Source: PGYT01 sp963675055
GTDB taxonomy: Bacteria > Bacteroidota > Ignavibacteria > Ignavibacteriales > Melioribacteraceae
Direction of reading: 5' to 3'
Length of the DNA stretch: 64,000 nt
Assembly: GCA_963675055.2 (NCBI GenBank)
Contig: CAXXJE010000001.1
Location: 372,001-436,000, forward strand
Shown here one piece after another: positions 43,397-52,098 of this stretch (its first letter is position 1; each line of letters starts with the position of its first letter). Made by a program: the position numbers and the translations under genes. Under the pieces are notes generated by a model that saw only the letters and a list, made by a program, of their open reading frames with translations, had not been told where the DNA came from and did not search any database.

Positions 43397-45562
43397 GTGA
43401 AATATCAGTTCAGAATTGTTATAGCTTTCGCAATCCTTCTAACAAGTTTCCTGTTTTTTAATGTCTATAAGGAAGTTGAAGAGGAAACACAAAATCAGTT
43501 GGAAGAACAATTAAAAACTCACGCTCAGCTTGCTTCAAAAGGTATATTGCAGTTCTTTCAGAATTACAATGACAACCTCGGTTTTTTAAGCAGGCTTGAA
43601 GCTGTTAAAAATAACTCCAGGGAATCAAATTCAATTCTGAAAGAGTTCTATGAAAATCACTCAGATTTTGTAAGTGGCATTACAAGGATAGGTGCGGATG
43701 GCAGAATTATTCAAACCTTTCCGGTAGTGAATTCAGTTATCGGCAAAGACGTATCGCAGCAGGAACACAACAGACTGATAATGGAAACTCATGAACCTGT
43801 AATAAGCAGAGTAATTACAGCCGTTCAGGGATATCAGACTGTTGTTGTTGCATACCCCGTGTTTAGAGATTCAGTCTACAACGGATGCCTTTCTTTATTA
43901 ATCCCGTTCGAGCATATTACGAGTCTGTTCCTTAAGAATATACGCATCGGTAAAGAAGGGTATGCCCGCATGGTGAGTAAAGAGGGAATTGAACTGTATT
44001 GTAAATATCCTGATCATGTTGGCATTAAATCCAATCTTACGTTTCATGATTCAATCAGTGAAATTTTTGACCAGCAGTTTCCAGACAACTTGTCGGCGAA
44101 TTCCGCTTCGCCTCAAAATCCAATAGGAGATTCCTTCGAATCCAATGAACTGAAGTATTATTATCCGGTAAACCTGGGTGGAACTGCATGGACAATAGTA
44201 GTTACAGCCAAGCGGGAAGAAGTGATGGCAATTATGAACGGCTTCAGAAATAAACTGCTTCTCATTGCACTGTCGTTCATTATAATTACCTTTACATATT
44301 CATATCTGTACTACAGACGTAGACTGAATCTTGCTGAAAAAATACGTGAGCAAAAAGATTTATTCAGTACTATCGGCCGCGAAACGGGTCTGGTATTGTA
44401 TGATTATAATATCCACAACGGTAATATTGAATGGAGCGGTGCTATTGAAACTACGCTTTGCTATCCTGAAAAAGAAATGAACGGAATTCAGGTCAATGAG
44501 TGGAAAGGACTAATTCATCCGGATGATATTGATAAGGTTAATTCCGCACTGGATAAAGCCATTCGAAAAAACTCCAATTATTATTCGGAATACAGGTTTA
44601 GAACTGCCGGGAATAAGTATGTATACATCGAAGATAATGCTGTACCGTTATCAGGAAACGACGGAACTATTTCAAGACTCGTTGGAATAATGAAAGATAT
44701 AAGCGAGCATAAGACGATAGAGGAAGTATTAATAAAGAACCAGGAGAATCTTGAGAAAATCGTTATAGAGCGTACTGAGGCATTAAACAAAAAGAATGCT
44801 GAACTGAAAAACGATATTCTGAAAAGGCAGAAAATTGAGATTGAGTTAAGAAGTGCAAAAGAGCAGGCAGAAGTTTCGGACAGATTAAAATCTGAATTCC
44901 TGGCTCAAATGTCTCACGAAATAAGAACTCCCATAAGTACAATTATGAATTTTACAGCTCTTCTTAAAATGGAGTTCGGTAACAGGACTTCTGAAGAGAA
45001 TTCACATAGTTTCCATGCAATTGAGAATGCCGCTAATCGTCTTCTTAGAACAATTGACCTGGTTCTGAACCTGTCTGATATAGAAGCGGGAACATATAAA
45101 CCTCATTTAATCAAAATAAATTTACAGCATCATATACTAATGCCTCTCATTAATGAATTTGAAATTATTGCCAAACGAAAAGGACTCCGGATTCAATTCA
45201 ATGCAGACCCTGAAATTCAGGATATTACACTGGATCGTTATACGATAACACAGATATTTGCAAATCTCATCGACAATGCAATCAAATATACAAATGAAGG
45301 CGATGTCACCATCAACCTTTCACAAAACAATGAGATATATCTTTGTGAAATTATAGACACCGGCATAGGTATCTCCGATGAATACCTTCCCCAGTTGTTT
45401 AATGTATTCAGTCAGGAAGAGCAGGGTTATACCCGCAAATACGAAGGCAGCGGACTAGGATTGGCTTTGGTTAAAAATTATTGTGAGATCAACAACGCCC
45501 TGATTGAAGTTGAGAGCAAGAAAGGTATCGGTTCAAAATTTACCGTCAAGATAATGAAATAG
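43397..45562 (+). CDS. Transmembrane Cache-PAS histidine kinase
   Basis: 721 residues from GTG 43397-43399. TM1 is about 5-22. A periplasmic double-Cache-like sensor (about 30-280) includes DGRIIQTFPV, AYPVFRDSVYNG and IRIGKEGYARMV. TM2 is about 286-306. A PAS/PAC domain (about 325-445) has a YRF segment and a DISEHK ending. A coiled coil (about 445-495) follows. The HisKA domain has FLAQMSHEIRTPIS with His507. The ATPase has N-box NLIDNAIKYT, G1 DTGIGIS and G2 GSGLGLALVK. Cache domains sense small extracellular molecules. There is no receiver domain or partner regulator beside it. It is divergent from the solute-binding protein gene across a 145-bp region that must hold both promoters. Confidence 0.9.
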   Translation: MKYQFRIVIAFAILLTSFLFFNVYKEVEEETQNQLEEQLKTHAQLASKGILQFFQNYNDNLGFLSRLEAVKNNSRESNSILKEFYENHSDFVSGITRIGADGRIIQTFPVVNSVIGKDVSQQEHNRLIMETHEPVISRVITAVQGYQTVVVAYPVFRDSVYNGCLSLLIPFEHITSLFLKNIRIGKEGYARMVSKEGIELYCKYPDHVGIKSNLTFHDSISEIFDQQFPDNLSANSASPQNPIGDSFESNELKYYYPVNLGGTAWTIVVTAKREEVMAIMNGFRNKLLLIALSFIIITFTYSYLYYRRRLNLAEKIREQKDLFSTIGRETGLVLYDYNIHNGNIEWSGAIETTLCYPEKEMNGIQVNEWKGLIHPDDIDKVNSALDKAIRKNSNYYSEYRFRTAGNKYVYIEDNAVPLSGNDGTISRLVGIMKDISEHKTIEEVLIKNQENLEKIVIERTEALNKKNAELKNDILKRQKIEIELRSAKEQAEVSDRLKSEFLAQMSHEIRTPISTIMNFTALLKMEFGNRTSEENSHSFHAIENAANRLLRTIDLVLNLSDIEAGTYKPHLIKINLQHHILMPLINEFEIIAKRKGLRIQFNADPEIQDITLDRYTITQIFANLIDNAIKYTNEGDVTINLSQNNEIYLCEIIDTGIGISDEYLPQLFNVFSQEEQGYTRKYEGSGLGLALVKNYCEINNALIEVESKKGIGSKFTVKIMK

Positions 45563-45646
45563 CTTTATACTGCTGATGTATTTTCCCTCTTCATTTAGTA
45601 TCTTTTACAACTTAGAAATTCTCACTTTTCTACCCGGGGTAATAGT

Positions 45647-46930
45647 ATGGATGTGGTTTTTTTATTAGTCGGTCTTGCCGGCGGATTTGCTATCGGATTC
45701 TTATTACTGAAATCCAGGCACTCCTCCGAAAAGGCTCAGCTTGAAGAACGAAGCAGGAATCTTGACGAAGATCTTAAGGAAGAAAAGAAAAACTCCCGTG
45801 AGAATAATGAGAAACTTGCTAAGCTTAATTCTGATTACTCGGCACTGCAGGCTGATTATAAAAACCTGCAGGTGAGGATGCAGGAACAAAAGAATGAACT
45901 GAATGAACTGCAGGAGAAGTTTTCCAAAGAGTTTGAAAACCTGGCAAACAGAATTTTTGATGAAAAGAGTTCAAGGTTTACCCAGCAGAACAAAGAGAAC
46001 ATCGCAGAAATATTAACACCATTATCCGAAAAAATAAAAGAGTTTGAACAAAAAGTTGAAGATAAGCACAACAAGGATACTGAAGCACGCGCCGGACTGG
46101 TACAGCAGATTAAACAGCTTCATGAACTGAACCAGCAGATGAGCAAGGATGCAAATAATCTTACCAAAGCATTGCGGGGCGACCAGAAAACGCAGGGAAA
46201 CTGGGGCGAATTTATTTTAGAAAGCGTACTGGAAAAATCCGGACTTGTTAAAGATCGGGAGTACAAGATTCAGGAATCTCTAAAAAACGAATCAGGCAGC
46301 AGATTGCGCCCTGATGTTATCGTATATCTGCCGGATGAAAAGAATGTTGTAATCGATTCAAAAGTATCACTAACTGCTTACGAACAATATGTTTCAGCTG
46401 AAGATGACAACGAGCGCACCAGGTTTGTTAATGATCATATGAAATCGGTGCGAGCTCACATTAAAGGACTGAGCCAAAAAAGTTATCAGAACCTTGAGGA
46501 ATTAAACAGTCCCGACTTCGTACTCATGTTCATACCTATTGAACCGGCATTCGCTGTTGCGGTACAACATGATCCGATGATATTTCAGGATGCATTCGAA
46601 ATGAATATTGTAATTGTTAGCCCGAGCACTCTTCTGGCAACATTGCGAACTATAGCTAATATCTGGCGACAGGAAAATCAGAACAGAAATGCGATTGAAA
46701 TTGCACGACAAGGCGGTGCGCTGTATGATAAATTTGTCGGATTTGTAGATGATCTGCTGAGTATTGGAAATAAGATAGATTCAGCAAAGGCTAGTTACGT
46801 TGATGCAATGAAAAAGTTATCGGAGGGAACAGGCAACCTGATAAGGCGTACCGAGAAATTGAAAGAACTTGGTTCGAAGGTATCCAAGTCAATTCCCCCG
46901 AACCTTCTTAATCGTGCAATTGATGAATAG
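45647..46930 (+). CDS. rmuC: DNA recombination protein RmuC
   Basis: 427 residues. One N-terminal membrane helix (about 3-20; VFLLVGLAGGFAIGFLLL) is followed by a long coiled coil (about 25-185). The conserved RmuC nuclease-like core spans about 190-400: QGNWGEFILESVLEKSGL, SRLRPDVIVYLPDEKNVVIDSKVSL, LMFIPIEPAFAVA, and NIVIVSPSTLLATLRTI. RmuC limits inversions at short inverted repeats in E. coli and has been linked to anti-phage defence. It is a stand-alone gene here, 84 bp after the Cache-PAS kinase and ending 20 bp from the convergent lipoprotein gene. Confidence 0.95.
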   Translation: MDVVFLLVGLAGGFAIGFLLLKSRHSSEKAQLEERSRNLDEDLKEEKKNSRENNEKLAKLNSDYSALQADYKNLQVRMQEQKNELNELQEKFSKEFENLANRIFDEKSSRFTQQNKENIAEILTPLSEKIKEFEQKVEDKHNKDTEARAGLVQQIKQLHELNQQMSKDANNLTKALRGDQKTQGNWGEFILESVLEKSGLVKDREYKIQESLKNESGSRLRPDVIVYLPDEKNVVIDSKVSLTAYEQYVSAEDDNERTRFVNDHMKSVRAHIKGLSQKSYQNLEELNSPDFVLMFIPIEPAFAVAVQHDPMIFQDAFEMNIVIVSPSTLLATLRTIANIWRQENQNRNAIEIARQGGALYDKFVGFVDDLLSIGNKIDSAKASYVDAMKKLSEGTGNLIRRTEKLKELGSKVSKSIPPNLLNRAIDE

Positions 46931-46950
46931 CCGACAGGCAACTTCATTTA

Positions 46951-47763
46951 TTATTGATCAACAGCCAAATCTACCTCGGCACTAAAATCAATTTTTTTAT
47001 TCATCTCACTCACAGAGCCTCTGTCACCGCCAATCCTGCCACCCGGCCTGCCGCTTTTCATACCCCCACCTCCGGGCATACCGCCATCCATGGGAGGAGA
47101 CTTATCATGACTGCGGGAAGAACGGTTCGTTTCACCGCTTTCTATTTCAACAATTATTTTGTCTCCGGGTGAAGCATTAAAATAAAATGGCGTGCTGTCA
47201 TTCCCCGCTAACGGCACTCGCAACTCATAAACAAATTGTCCCATTGAAAACCCAAGTCCTCCGGCTACTCCTTCCACGGCATTTGTTCTGAACGCATAAA
47301 GCGGGAACTCATCTTCATTTACCACAGAGATCTCATCCTGCTTAACGATAAGCTTATTAAGCATATCCTGCATGTCCTGCGGTGACCTTTCGCGGTTTCC
47401 ATTTTTCGGACGCAGCATCGGCATTTCGTTATCATCATTCCTGTGCGGGAATCTGATGCCAATCTTTTCACTGTTTTTTTCAGATTCAAGCCAAATTGTC
47501 AATCCGGCATTTAGGATTTTCATCACGTTATACTGCCTTGATGTTACGAGAGCTATATACAAATTACGATCATCATTTTTGAATCCGACACTGATACTGT
47601 TGTCTTCATCAAAATTAAAGGACTCGTTCCAGTCATCACGGTTCCCGTCAGTTTTAATGGAGTTGTCGTATTTACTGCTGATCATTAAAGCTGAACTACA
47701 GCCGGTTACAAGATATATAACAGGAACAACCAGTAATCCCAATGCAAATTTTATTTTCATCAT
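46951..47763 (-). CDS. Lipoprotein with DOMON/CBM9-like beta-sandwich
   Basis: 270 residues. A lipobox VTGC puts the lipid on about Cys22. Residues about 35-120 resemble the start of CBM9/DOMON sandwiches (IKTDGNRDDWNESFNF, RNLYIALVTSRQ, GLTIWLES). A middle region carries REPEAT-free polar sequence and a short strand set (GMQFVYELRVPLAG is approximated by its SMGQFVYELRVPLAG at about 175-189). Residues about 215-250 are Gly/Pro/Ser/Arg-rich (SPPMDGGMPGGGGMKSGRPG) and are probably disordered. It is the last gene of the sigma-factor module on this strand, 55 bp after a Spy-like gene, so it may be part of the same envelope response. I do not recognise a named family. Confidence 0.7.
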   Translation of the reverse strand: MMKIKFALGLLVVPVIYLVTGCSSALMISSKYDNSIKTDGNRDDWNESFNFDEDNSISVGFKNDDRNLYIALVTSRQYNVMKILNAGLTIWLESEKNSEKIGIRFPHRNDDNEMPMLRPKNGNRERSPQDMQDMLNKLIVKQDEISVVNEDEFPLYAFRTNAVEGVAGGLGFSMGQFVYELRVPLAGNDSTPFYFNASPGDKIIVEIESGETNRSSRSHDKSPPMDGGMPGGGGMKSGRPGGRIGGDRGSVSEMNKKIDFSAEVDLAVDQ

Positions 47764-47818
47764 ATTTTCCTTTTTATCAAACTCCCGGCAAAATGCTAAT
47801 ACAGAAAATTCAAATATT

Positions 47819-48175
47819 CTAATTCCTTCCTCTGGAACGCTTTCTCATGCTATCACGTCTTTGTTCAAGATATTTGTCATAAAGATCTTTCTGTTCATCA
47901 TTTAGATACTGTTTAATTCTCTTCTGTGAATTTTCAATGATTTCCCGCATATGACCCCGCATTGCACGCCGGTCTTCTCCCGCATCGTCTCTCATCTCAA
48001 TCATCTTCTCTTTAGTATCCTCAAGAACTACTTTGATTGAATCACATTGTTGATCCGAAAGCTCCAGTTCCGACTTCAAGACTTTCAACTGTTCGTCAAT
48101 GTCGAAACGAGGCTGTGCGGTCAAACCGCCGGCAAATAAAATAATAGCCAACAGACTAAAGAACAACCTTTTCAT
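47819..48175 (-). CDS. Small periplasmic Spy/CpxP-like protein
   Basis: 118 residues. Signal peptide 1-20 (MKRLFFSLLAIILFAGGLTA). The mature part is helical and highly charged, with two degenerate LTxxQ motifs: LELSDQQCDSIKVVLED (about 37-53) and YLNDEQKDLYDKYLEQR (about 90-106). Paired LTxxQ motifs mark the Spy/CpxP/ZraP group of periplasmic chaperones and metal sensors. The tail is basic (RRDSMRKRSRGRN). It lies 45 bp after another protein of the same type and downstream of an ECF sigma factor, which probably controls it. Confidence 0.75.
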   Translation of the reverse strand: MKRLFFSLLAIILFAGGLTAQPRFDIDEQLKVLKSELELSDQQCDSIKVVLEDTKEKMIEMRDDAGEDRRAMRGHMREIIENSQKRIKQYLNDEQKDLYDKYLEQRRDSMRKRSRGRN

Positions 48176-48220
48176 GGCAACTCCTTCTCCTTGATTTAAT
48201 AATATTGTTTCAGCAAACGT

Positions 48221-48643
48221 TTAATCACTATTAACCAGGCTATCGGGAGAGTTTCCTGAACCAGGTTTCCCGGGCCTAAATCTCCCGCGCGGTTGGAATA
48301 TATGACTTTCCAAAAGTTTATTATATTGCTCAAGGCTGAGAATAACTTGAAGATCCGTTTTTAATGAATCCATAAGCATATGGAATCCCGATTTCGATTC
48401 TTCTGCATGCCTGCTCATACTTTCTCTGAAATCGCTTAACACCGGGCTCAGCTGTTCTTTTTGTTCAACGGTTAGTTCAATGTTTTCCTCAATGAAATTC
48501 AGAAAACCGCCTTCAGTCCTAAGCCTGTTGAACTGTTCGAACCGGTGTTCAACAATCCATGACTTTACTAAAAAACCAATTATAATTCCAATTATCAGGG
48601 TAACAATGAGAAGCAGAAAGGACTTTGTTTTAGCAGTTATCAT
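48221..48643 (-). CDS. Membrane-anchored Spy/CpxP-like periplasmic protein, possible sensor of the ECF module
   Basis: 140 residues. One N-terminal helix (about 8-28; SFLLLIVTLIIGIIIGFLV) anchors a helical periplasmic part with motifs IELTVEQKEQLSPVL (about 55-69) and ILSLEQYNKLLE (about 96-107), matching paired LTxxQ motifs. The tail is Pro/Gly/Ser-rich. Its start overlaps the end of the anti-sigma-like gene by 4 bp. Membrane-bound proteins of this type (CnrX, for example) sense metal or envelope stress and signal to an anti-sigma factor; that role here is inferred from position and motif only. Confidence 0.7.
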   Translation of the reverse strand: MITAKTKSFLLLIVTLIIGIIIGFLVKSWIVEHRFEQFNRLRTEGGFLNFIEENIELTVEQKEQLSPVLSDFRESMSRHAEESKSGFHMLMDSLKTDLQVILSLEQYNKLLESHIFQPRGRFRPGKPGSGNSPDSLVNSD

Positions 48644-48963
48644 TTGTCACTCCAGTAAATTGTACTTACCGGATCGAGCGCTTCTTCCACAGAATATTCA
48701 GGCATGTCGAATGCTTTAGCTAAAGTCACTTCCCCGCCGGTTATAATGTTGTATGAGATTATTAAGACTATCATTAACACTCCTGTTAAAGCAAATCTCT
48801 TAAATTGAATAGTCAATGATTCTATAAGCATATCAAACTCCGATACTTTGCTCCCGAGATTATATATCTCGGACATAACACCTCTGGTGAAATCATCACT
48901 GAAACTGCGGGAACTTGACCTGCTAATCAGTTCATTCAATTTATCGTAATTATTTGTCTTCAT
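48640..48963 (-). CDS. Probable anti-sigma factor, single-pass membrane protein
   Basis: 107 residues. A soluble N-terminal part (about 1-50; YDKLNELISRSSSRSFSDDF) is followed by one membrane helix (about 54-72; LTGVLMIVLIISYNIITGG) and a short outer tail ending STIYWSDK. There is no zinc-binding anti-sigma (ZAS) motif. It overlaps the ECF sigma gene by one base and the Spy-like gene by four, the classic arrangement of an anti-sigma factor between its sigma and a periplasmic sensor. Confidence 0.65.
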   Translation of the reverse strand: MKTNNYDKLNELISRSSSRSFSDDFTRGVMSEIYNLGSKVSEFDMLIESLTIQFKRFALTGVLMIVLIISYNIITGGEVTLAKAFDMPEYSVEEALDPVSTIYWSDK

Positions 48964-49517
48964 TAATCCTCCATCAAAGGCATTAATATTGTTTTCATTT
49001 TTTTTTGTGCTCTTGCTAATCTTGATAGCACAGTACCTTTAGGTAAAGATAAAATTTCTGCCGTCTCATTTGTATTATAGCCGTTGATAATCCTGAGTAC
49101 AAGAACAGACCTGAATTTGGGTTCAAGCTTATTAATCGCGTATTGAACATATTCTCGCTTTTCATAAGTAGATAGTATGCCGGCATCATCTGTTTCGAGT
49201 TTGTTCTTATCAATCCAGTAATCAATGGAAAACATTTCCCTTCTGTTCCTGCGTTTTATCTCATTAAGGGAAAGGTTAATTGCAATTCTCGTTAAATAGG
49301 TGCTTAACTTTGCCTCACCTCTGAAATTTGAAATAGATTTATAAAACCTTACAAATACTTCCTGTCCGATATCTTCAGCCTCCTGGCAATCACCCAGCAA
49401 ACCACAGACAGTAGCTGCAACAATATGCTGATACCTGACAATTATCTCAGAAAACATCTCTGTTCTCCCGGATTTCACAGCATTTATAATTTCAAAGTCG
49501 TCGCTAATTTTTTCCAA
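48963..49517 (-). CDS. ECF-type RNA polymerase sigma factor
   Basis: 184 residues. Region 2 spans about 20-88 (FSEIIVRYQHIVAATV, GDCQEAEDIGQEVFVRFYKSI, YLTRIAINLSLNEIKRRNR). Region 4 spans about 124-175 (YVQYAINKLEPKFRSVLVLR, YNTNETAEILSLPKGTVLSRLARAQKKM). Regions 1 and 3 are missing, as expected for extracytoplasmic-function sigma factors. It heads a five-gene minus-strand run of anti-sigma-like protein, two Spy-like proteins and a lipoprotein, which are the probable regulon core. The trigger is unknown; envelope or metal stress is the natural guess. Confidence 0.93.
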   Translation of the reverse strand: MEKISDDFEIINAVKSGRTEMFSEIIVRYQHIVAATVCGLLGDCQEAEDIGQEVFVRFYKSISNFRGEAKLSTYLTRIAINLSLNEIKRRNRREMFSIDYWIDKNKLETDDAGILSTYEKREYVQYAINKLEPKFRSVLVLRIINGYNTNETAEILSLPKGTVLSRLARAQKKMKTILMPLMED

Positions 49518-49663
49518 GCAGTATCATATCTATTAAGTTTACCTTACTAACATTAGACAATTTAACACATTTATATATTCCCGGGCGTAAAATTTGTAAA
49601 AAAAGAAAATCAGGGGATTTGTTTTATTATTCGAATGATTCGAAGAAAAATATATACCGGTTT

Positions 49664-49705
49664 AAAAAGAGGCAGGCTCGCCAATATGTCTAGTATTCAC
49701 GAGCC
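49664..49705 (-). terminator. Terminator-like hairpin after cheW
   Basis: On the minus strand GGCTCG and CGAGCC (loop 19 nt) are followed within a few bases by TTTTT. It starts 33 bp past the cheW stop and precedes the sigma-factor gene. Confidence 0.5.
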
Positions 49706-49738
49706 CGTTTCAAGGGATATTATTTGGTAAGGGGTTAC

Positions 49739-50221
49739 TTATACTGTATCTAATTCCAGTGCTTCTTCAGCTGCCAGCGTTTTTTCCAATTCGAGGAGAA
49801 TTATCAGTCTATCCTCAAGTTTACCGACTGCTGTAATAAACTCAGAGTTAATTCCCGAAACCATTTCAGGCGGTGCCTCGGTAATGCTTTTAGGAATTCT
49901 TAAAACTTCGCTTACTTCGTCAACTATAAAGCCAACTGTTTTATTGCTTAATTCGACTACGACAATTCTTGTGTTCTTGTCATGCTCTTTCTTAGGCATT
50001 CCGAATTTAGCCCTTAAGTCTACGACAGGAATCACTTTTCCTCTGAGGTTTATAACGCCTTCTATAAAATCGGATGTATTCGGTACAGTGGTAATCTGAA
50101 GCATTCTGTTGATTTCCTGTACTGTTAGAATGTCAACACCAAATTCTTCGCCGCCGATTTTGAAGCTGACGAGCTGTAAAATTTCATCATGCTCATTTTT
50201 CAGGTTTTCTTGTTGTTCCAT
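49739..50221 (-). CDS. cheW: Chemotaxis coupling protein CheW
   Basis: 160 residues, the length of a single CheW domain. LQLVSFKIGGEEFGVDILTV is represented by ILQLVSFKIGGEEFGVDIL (about 14-32). INLRGKVIPVVDLRAKFG (about 67-84) is the hallmark Arg-Gly loop region, with VGFIVDEVSEVLRI (about 106-119) and LIILLELEKTL near the end. It couples chemoreceptors to CheA and sits at the inner face of the receptor array. No cheA or receptor gene is in the window; it stands alone with its own terminator-like hairpin. It fits the flagellar cluster at the right end. Confidence 0.95.
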   Translation of the reverse strand: MEQQENLKNEHDEILQLVSFKIGGEEFGVDILTVQEINRMLQITTVPNTSDFIEGVINLRGKVIPVVDLRAKFGMPKKEHDKNTRIVVVELSNKTVGFIVDEVSEVLRIPKSITEAPPEMVSGINSEFITAVGKLEDRLIILLELEKTLAAEEALELDTV

Positions 50222-50487
50222 ATGAACTCCTTGAACGAACCAATCAAGTTTATATTAAGTAAATGGTTTATTTCCTACATGTATTATCGGAGATTCAGCA
50301 GAAAACTTTAGTCCTTTTGGATTTATTTTAATACAAGTAAATAAAAAAATAGTTAAATTCTACCGTGCTTAAAGTTTGGCTTAATTTGTTTTAATGGCTA
50401 TATTTTGCCATTATCTTTAGTAAAAGGCAATTTAATTAAGTACTATTATTCTGAATGCTGAAAAATAATCTAAACTGAGAGTCTGAG

Positions 50488-52014
50488 TTGCTGAGAACTG
50501 GAAATAAATCTTTGGAAGATCAGTTGGCAGTTTTAAAACACCATGACTACCTCTTTGGAATGATTCTCTCCAATATTCCCCAAAGTATTTATTTTAAAGA
50601 TGTGGAAGGGAGATATACGGGAGTCAGCAGATCTATTGTTAAGAAATTCGGACTTTCAGATGAGAAAGAACTAATTGGGCAAACCGATGAGTCCTTTTTC
50701 TCGAAAACATTCTATAAAACCATTCGAGAAAGAGAACTTAAAGTTACTGAAACCGGTACTCCTGTGATTGATGAAGAAACAGAAGAATTTTGGTCGGACG
50801 GAACTAAAACGTACTCCATTAATTCAATGCTGCCTTTAAAAGATGAGGACGGAAAAATTACCGGGATCATTGGAATATCAACCGATATTACTAAACAAAA
50901 AGAAGCCGACTTCGCACTTCAGAATAATCTTAGATTTCTTGAAGTTCTCATAAATACACTTCCGACACCAATTTATTATAAGGATTTACACGGACAGTTT
51001 CAGGGGTGCAATGATGCATTTACTAGGCTGGTTGGGAAAAAGCGAGACGAACTTATCGGAAATACGGTTATCGATATATTCCCCAAAGAGATTGCCGGTG
51101 AAATGCATGCATACGATATGAGTTTACTGAAACAAAAAGGAACACAGAGTTTCGAAGTTCGGCTGGGTCAAAAATCAGGTAAGAATTCCAATCTTATTTT
51201 CCACCAGGCAAGCTTTATAGATCATGATAACCTGATTGTTGGATTAGTAGGCGGAATAGTCAATATAACGGATCAAAGGGTAAACGAACAAAAGCTAGCT
51301 GAGTATACCGAGGAGCTCCAAACTACTAATTCGAACAAGGATAGATTTTTTTCAATTATAGCGCATGATTTAAAGAATCCTTTTATAACGCTTCTGGGGT
51401 ACACCGAAGCCCTGATTGATGATTATGCTCAGATGAATCCTGAAGAACACCTGGAATATCTCAAACAAATCCAAACAACCTCTAAGAACTCATATCAACT
51501 TCTAGAAAACCTTCTCCAGTGGTCTCGCTCTCAATCAGGAAGATTGAAAATTGAGAAAAACAGCTTTAACCTGTATGAAGTTGTTGCCGAAGTTGCTTCC
51601 CTAAAAGAAACTTCATATAATTCCAAGCAGCTCACATTTCAGAACAATGTTGATAAATATCTTTCCGTATTTGCTGACAAAGACATGGTTAAGACTATTC
51701 TGAGAAACCTGATCGCGAATTCGATTAAATTTACTAACGAAAAAGGAAATATTAATGTTGCCAGCTACACGGAAGATGAATTTGTTGTAACATATGTCGA
51801 GGATAACGGAATTGGGATTACAGAAGAAACCATGAAAGACATATTTAATATAGATAAATTCCAATCCACAGCCGGTACACGGAATGAGGAAGGAACGGGT
51901 CTAGGGCTAGTACTATGCCGGGAATTCGTAACAAAGAATTCAGGTGAAATCTGGGTTGAAAGTGAACCGGAGAAAGGGAGTAAATTCTTCTTTAAACTTC
52001 CTCTGGGCAAATAA
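50488..52014 (+). CDS. Cytoplasmic PAS-PAS histidine kinase
   Basis: 508 residues from a TTG start at 50488-50490. No membrane helix is present. PAS1 (about 20-137) reads ILSNIPQSIYFKDVEGRY and ends GISTDITKQK. PAS2 (about 146-265) reads LINTLPTPIYYKDLHGQFQG. A short coiled coil leads to a HisKA domain with FFSIIAHDLKNPF, His293 being the phospho-acceptor. The ATPase has N-box NLIANSIKFT, G1 EDNGIGI and G2 GTGLGLVLCREF. The AHDLKNP form of the H-box is common in Bacteroidetes-type kinases. It is followed by a close paralogue, suggesting duplication. No membrane segment means it senses an internal signal. Confidence 0.9.
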   Translation: MLRTGNKSLEDQLAVLKHHDYLFGMILSNIPQSIYFKDVEGRYTGVSRSIVKKFGLSDEKELIGQTDESFFSKTFYKTIRERELKVTETGTPVIDEETEEFWSDGTKTYSINSMLPLKDEDGKITGIIGISTDITKQKEADFALQNNLRFLEVLINTLPTPIYYKDLHGQFQGCNDAFTRLVGKKRDELIGNTVIDIFPKEIAGEMHAYDMSLLKQKGTQSFEVRLGQKSGKNSNLIFHQASFIDHDNLIVGLVGGIVNITDQRVNEQKLAEYTEELQTTNSNKDRFFSIIAHDLKNPFITLLGYTEALIDDYAQMNPEEHLEYLKQIQTTSKNSYQLLENLLQWSRSQSGRLKIEKNSFNLYEVVAEVASLKETSYNSKQLTFQNNVDKYLSVFADKDMVKTILRNLIANSIKFTNEKGNINVASYTEDEFVVTYVEDNGIGITEETMKDIFNIDKFQSTAGTRNEEGTGLGLVLCREFVTKNSGEIWVESEPEKGSKFFFKLPLGK

Positions 52015-52098
52015 GGACATGGCACCATTTTACTTTATACATTTAACCGGTCTAATTACTCCAATAAACTAATTCAAGAATATCTCAACTCAACTTTT

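Noticed and set aside
50392..50413. Inverted repeat TAATGGC / GCCATTA, also resembling a sigma-54 element
   Set aside because: The spacing between GG and GC is one base short of the -24/-12 rule, and a 7-bp repeat is common in AT-rich intergenic DNA; the 266-bp gap otherwise shows no gene.
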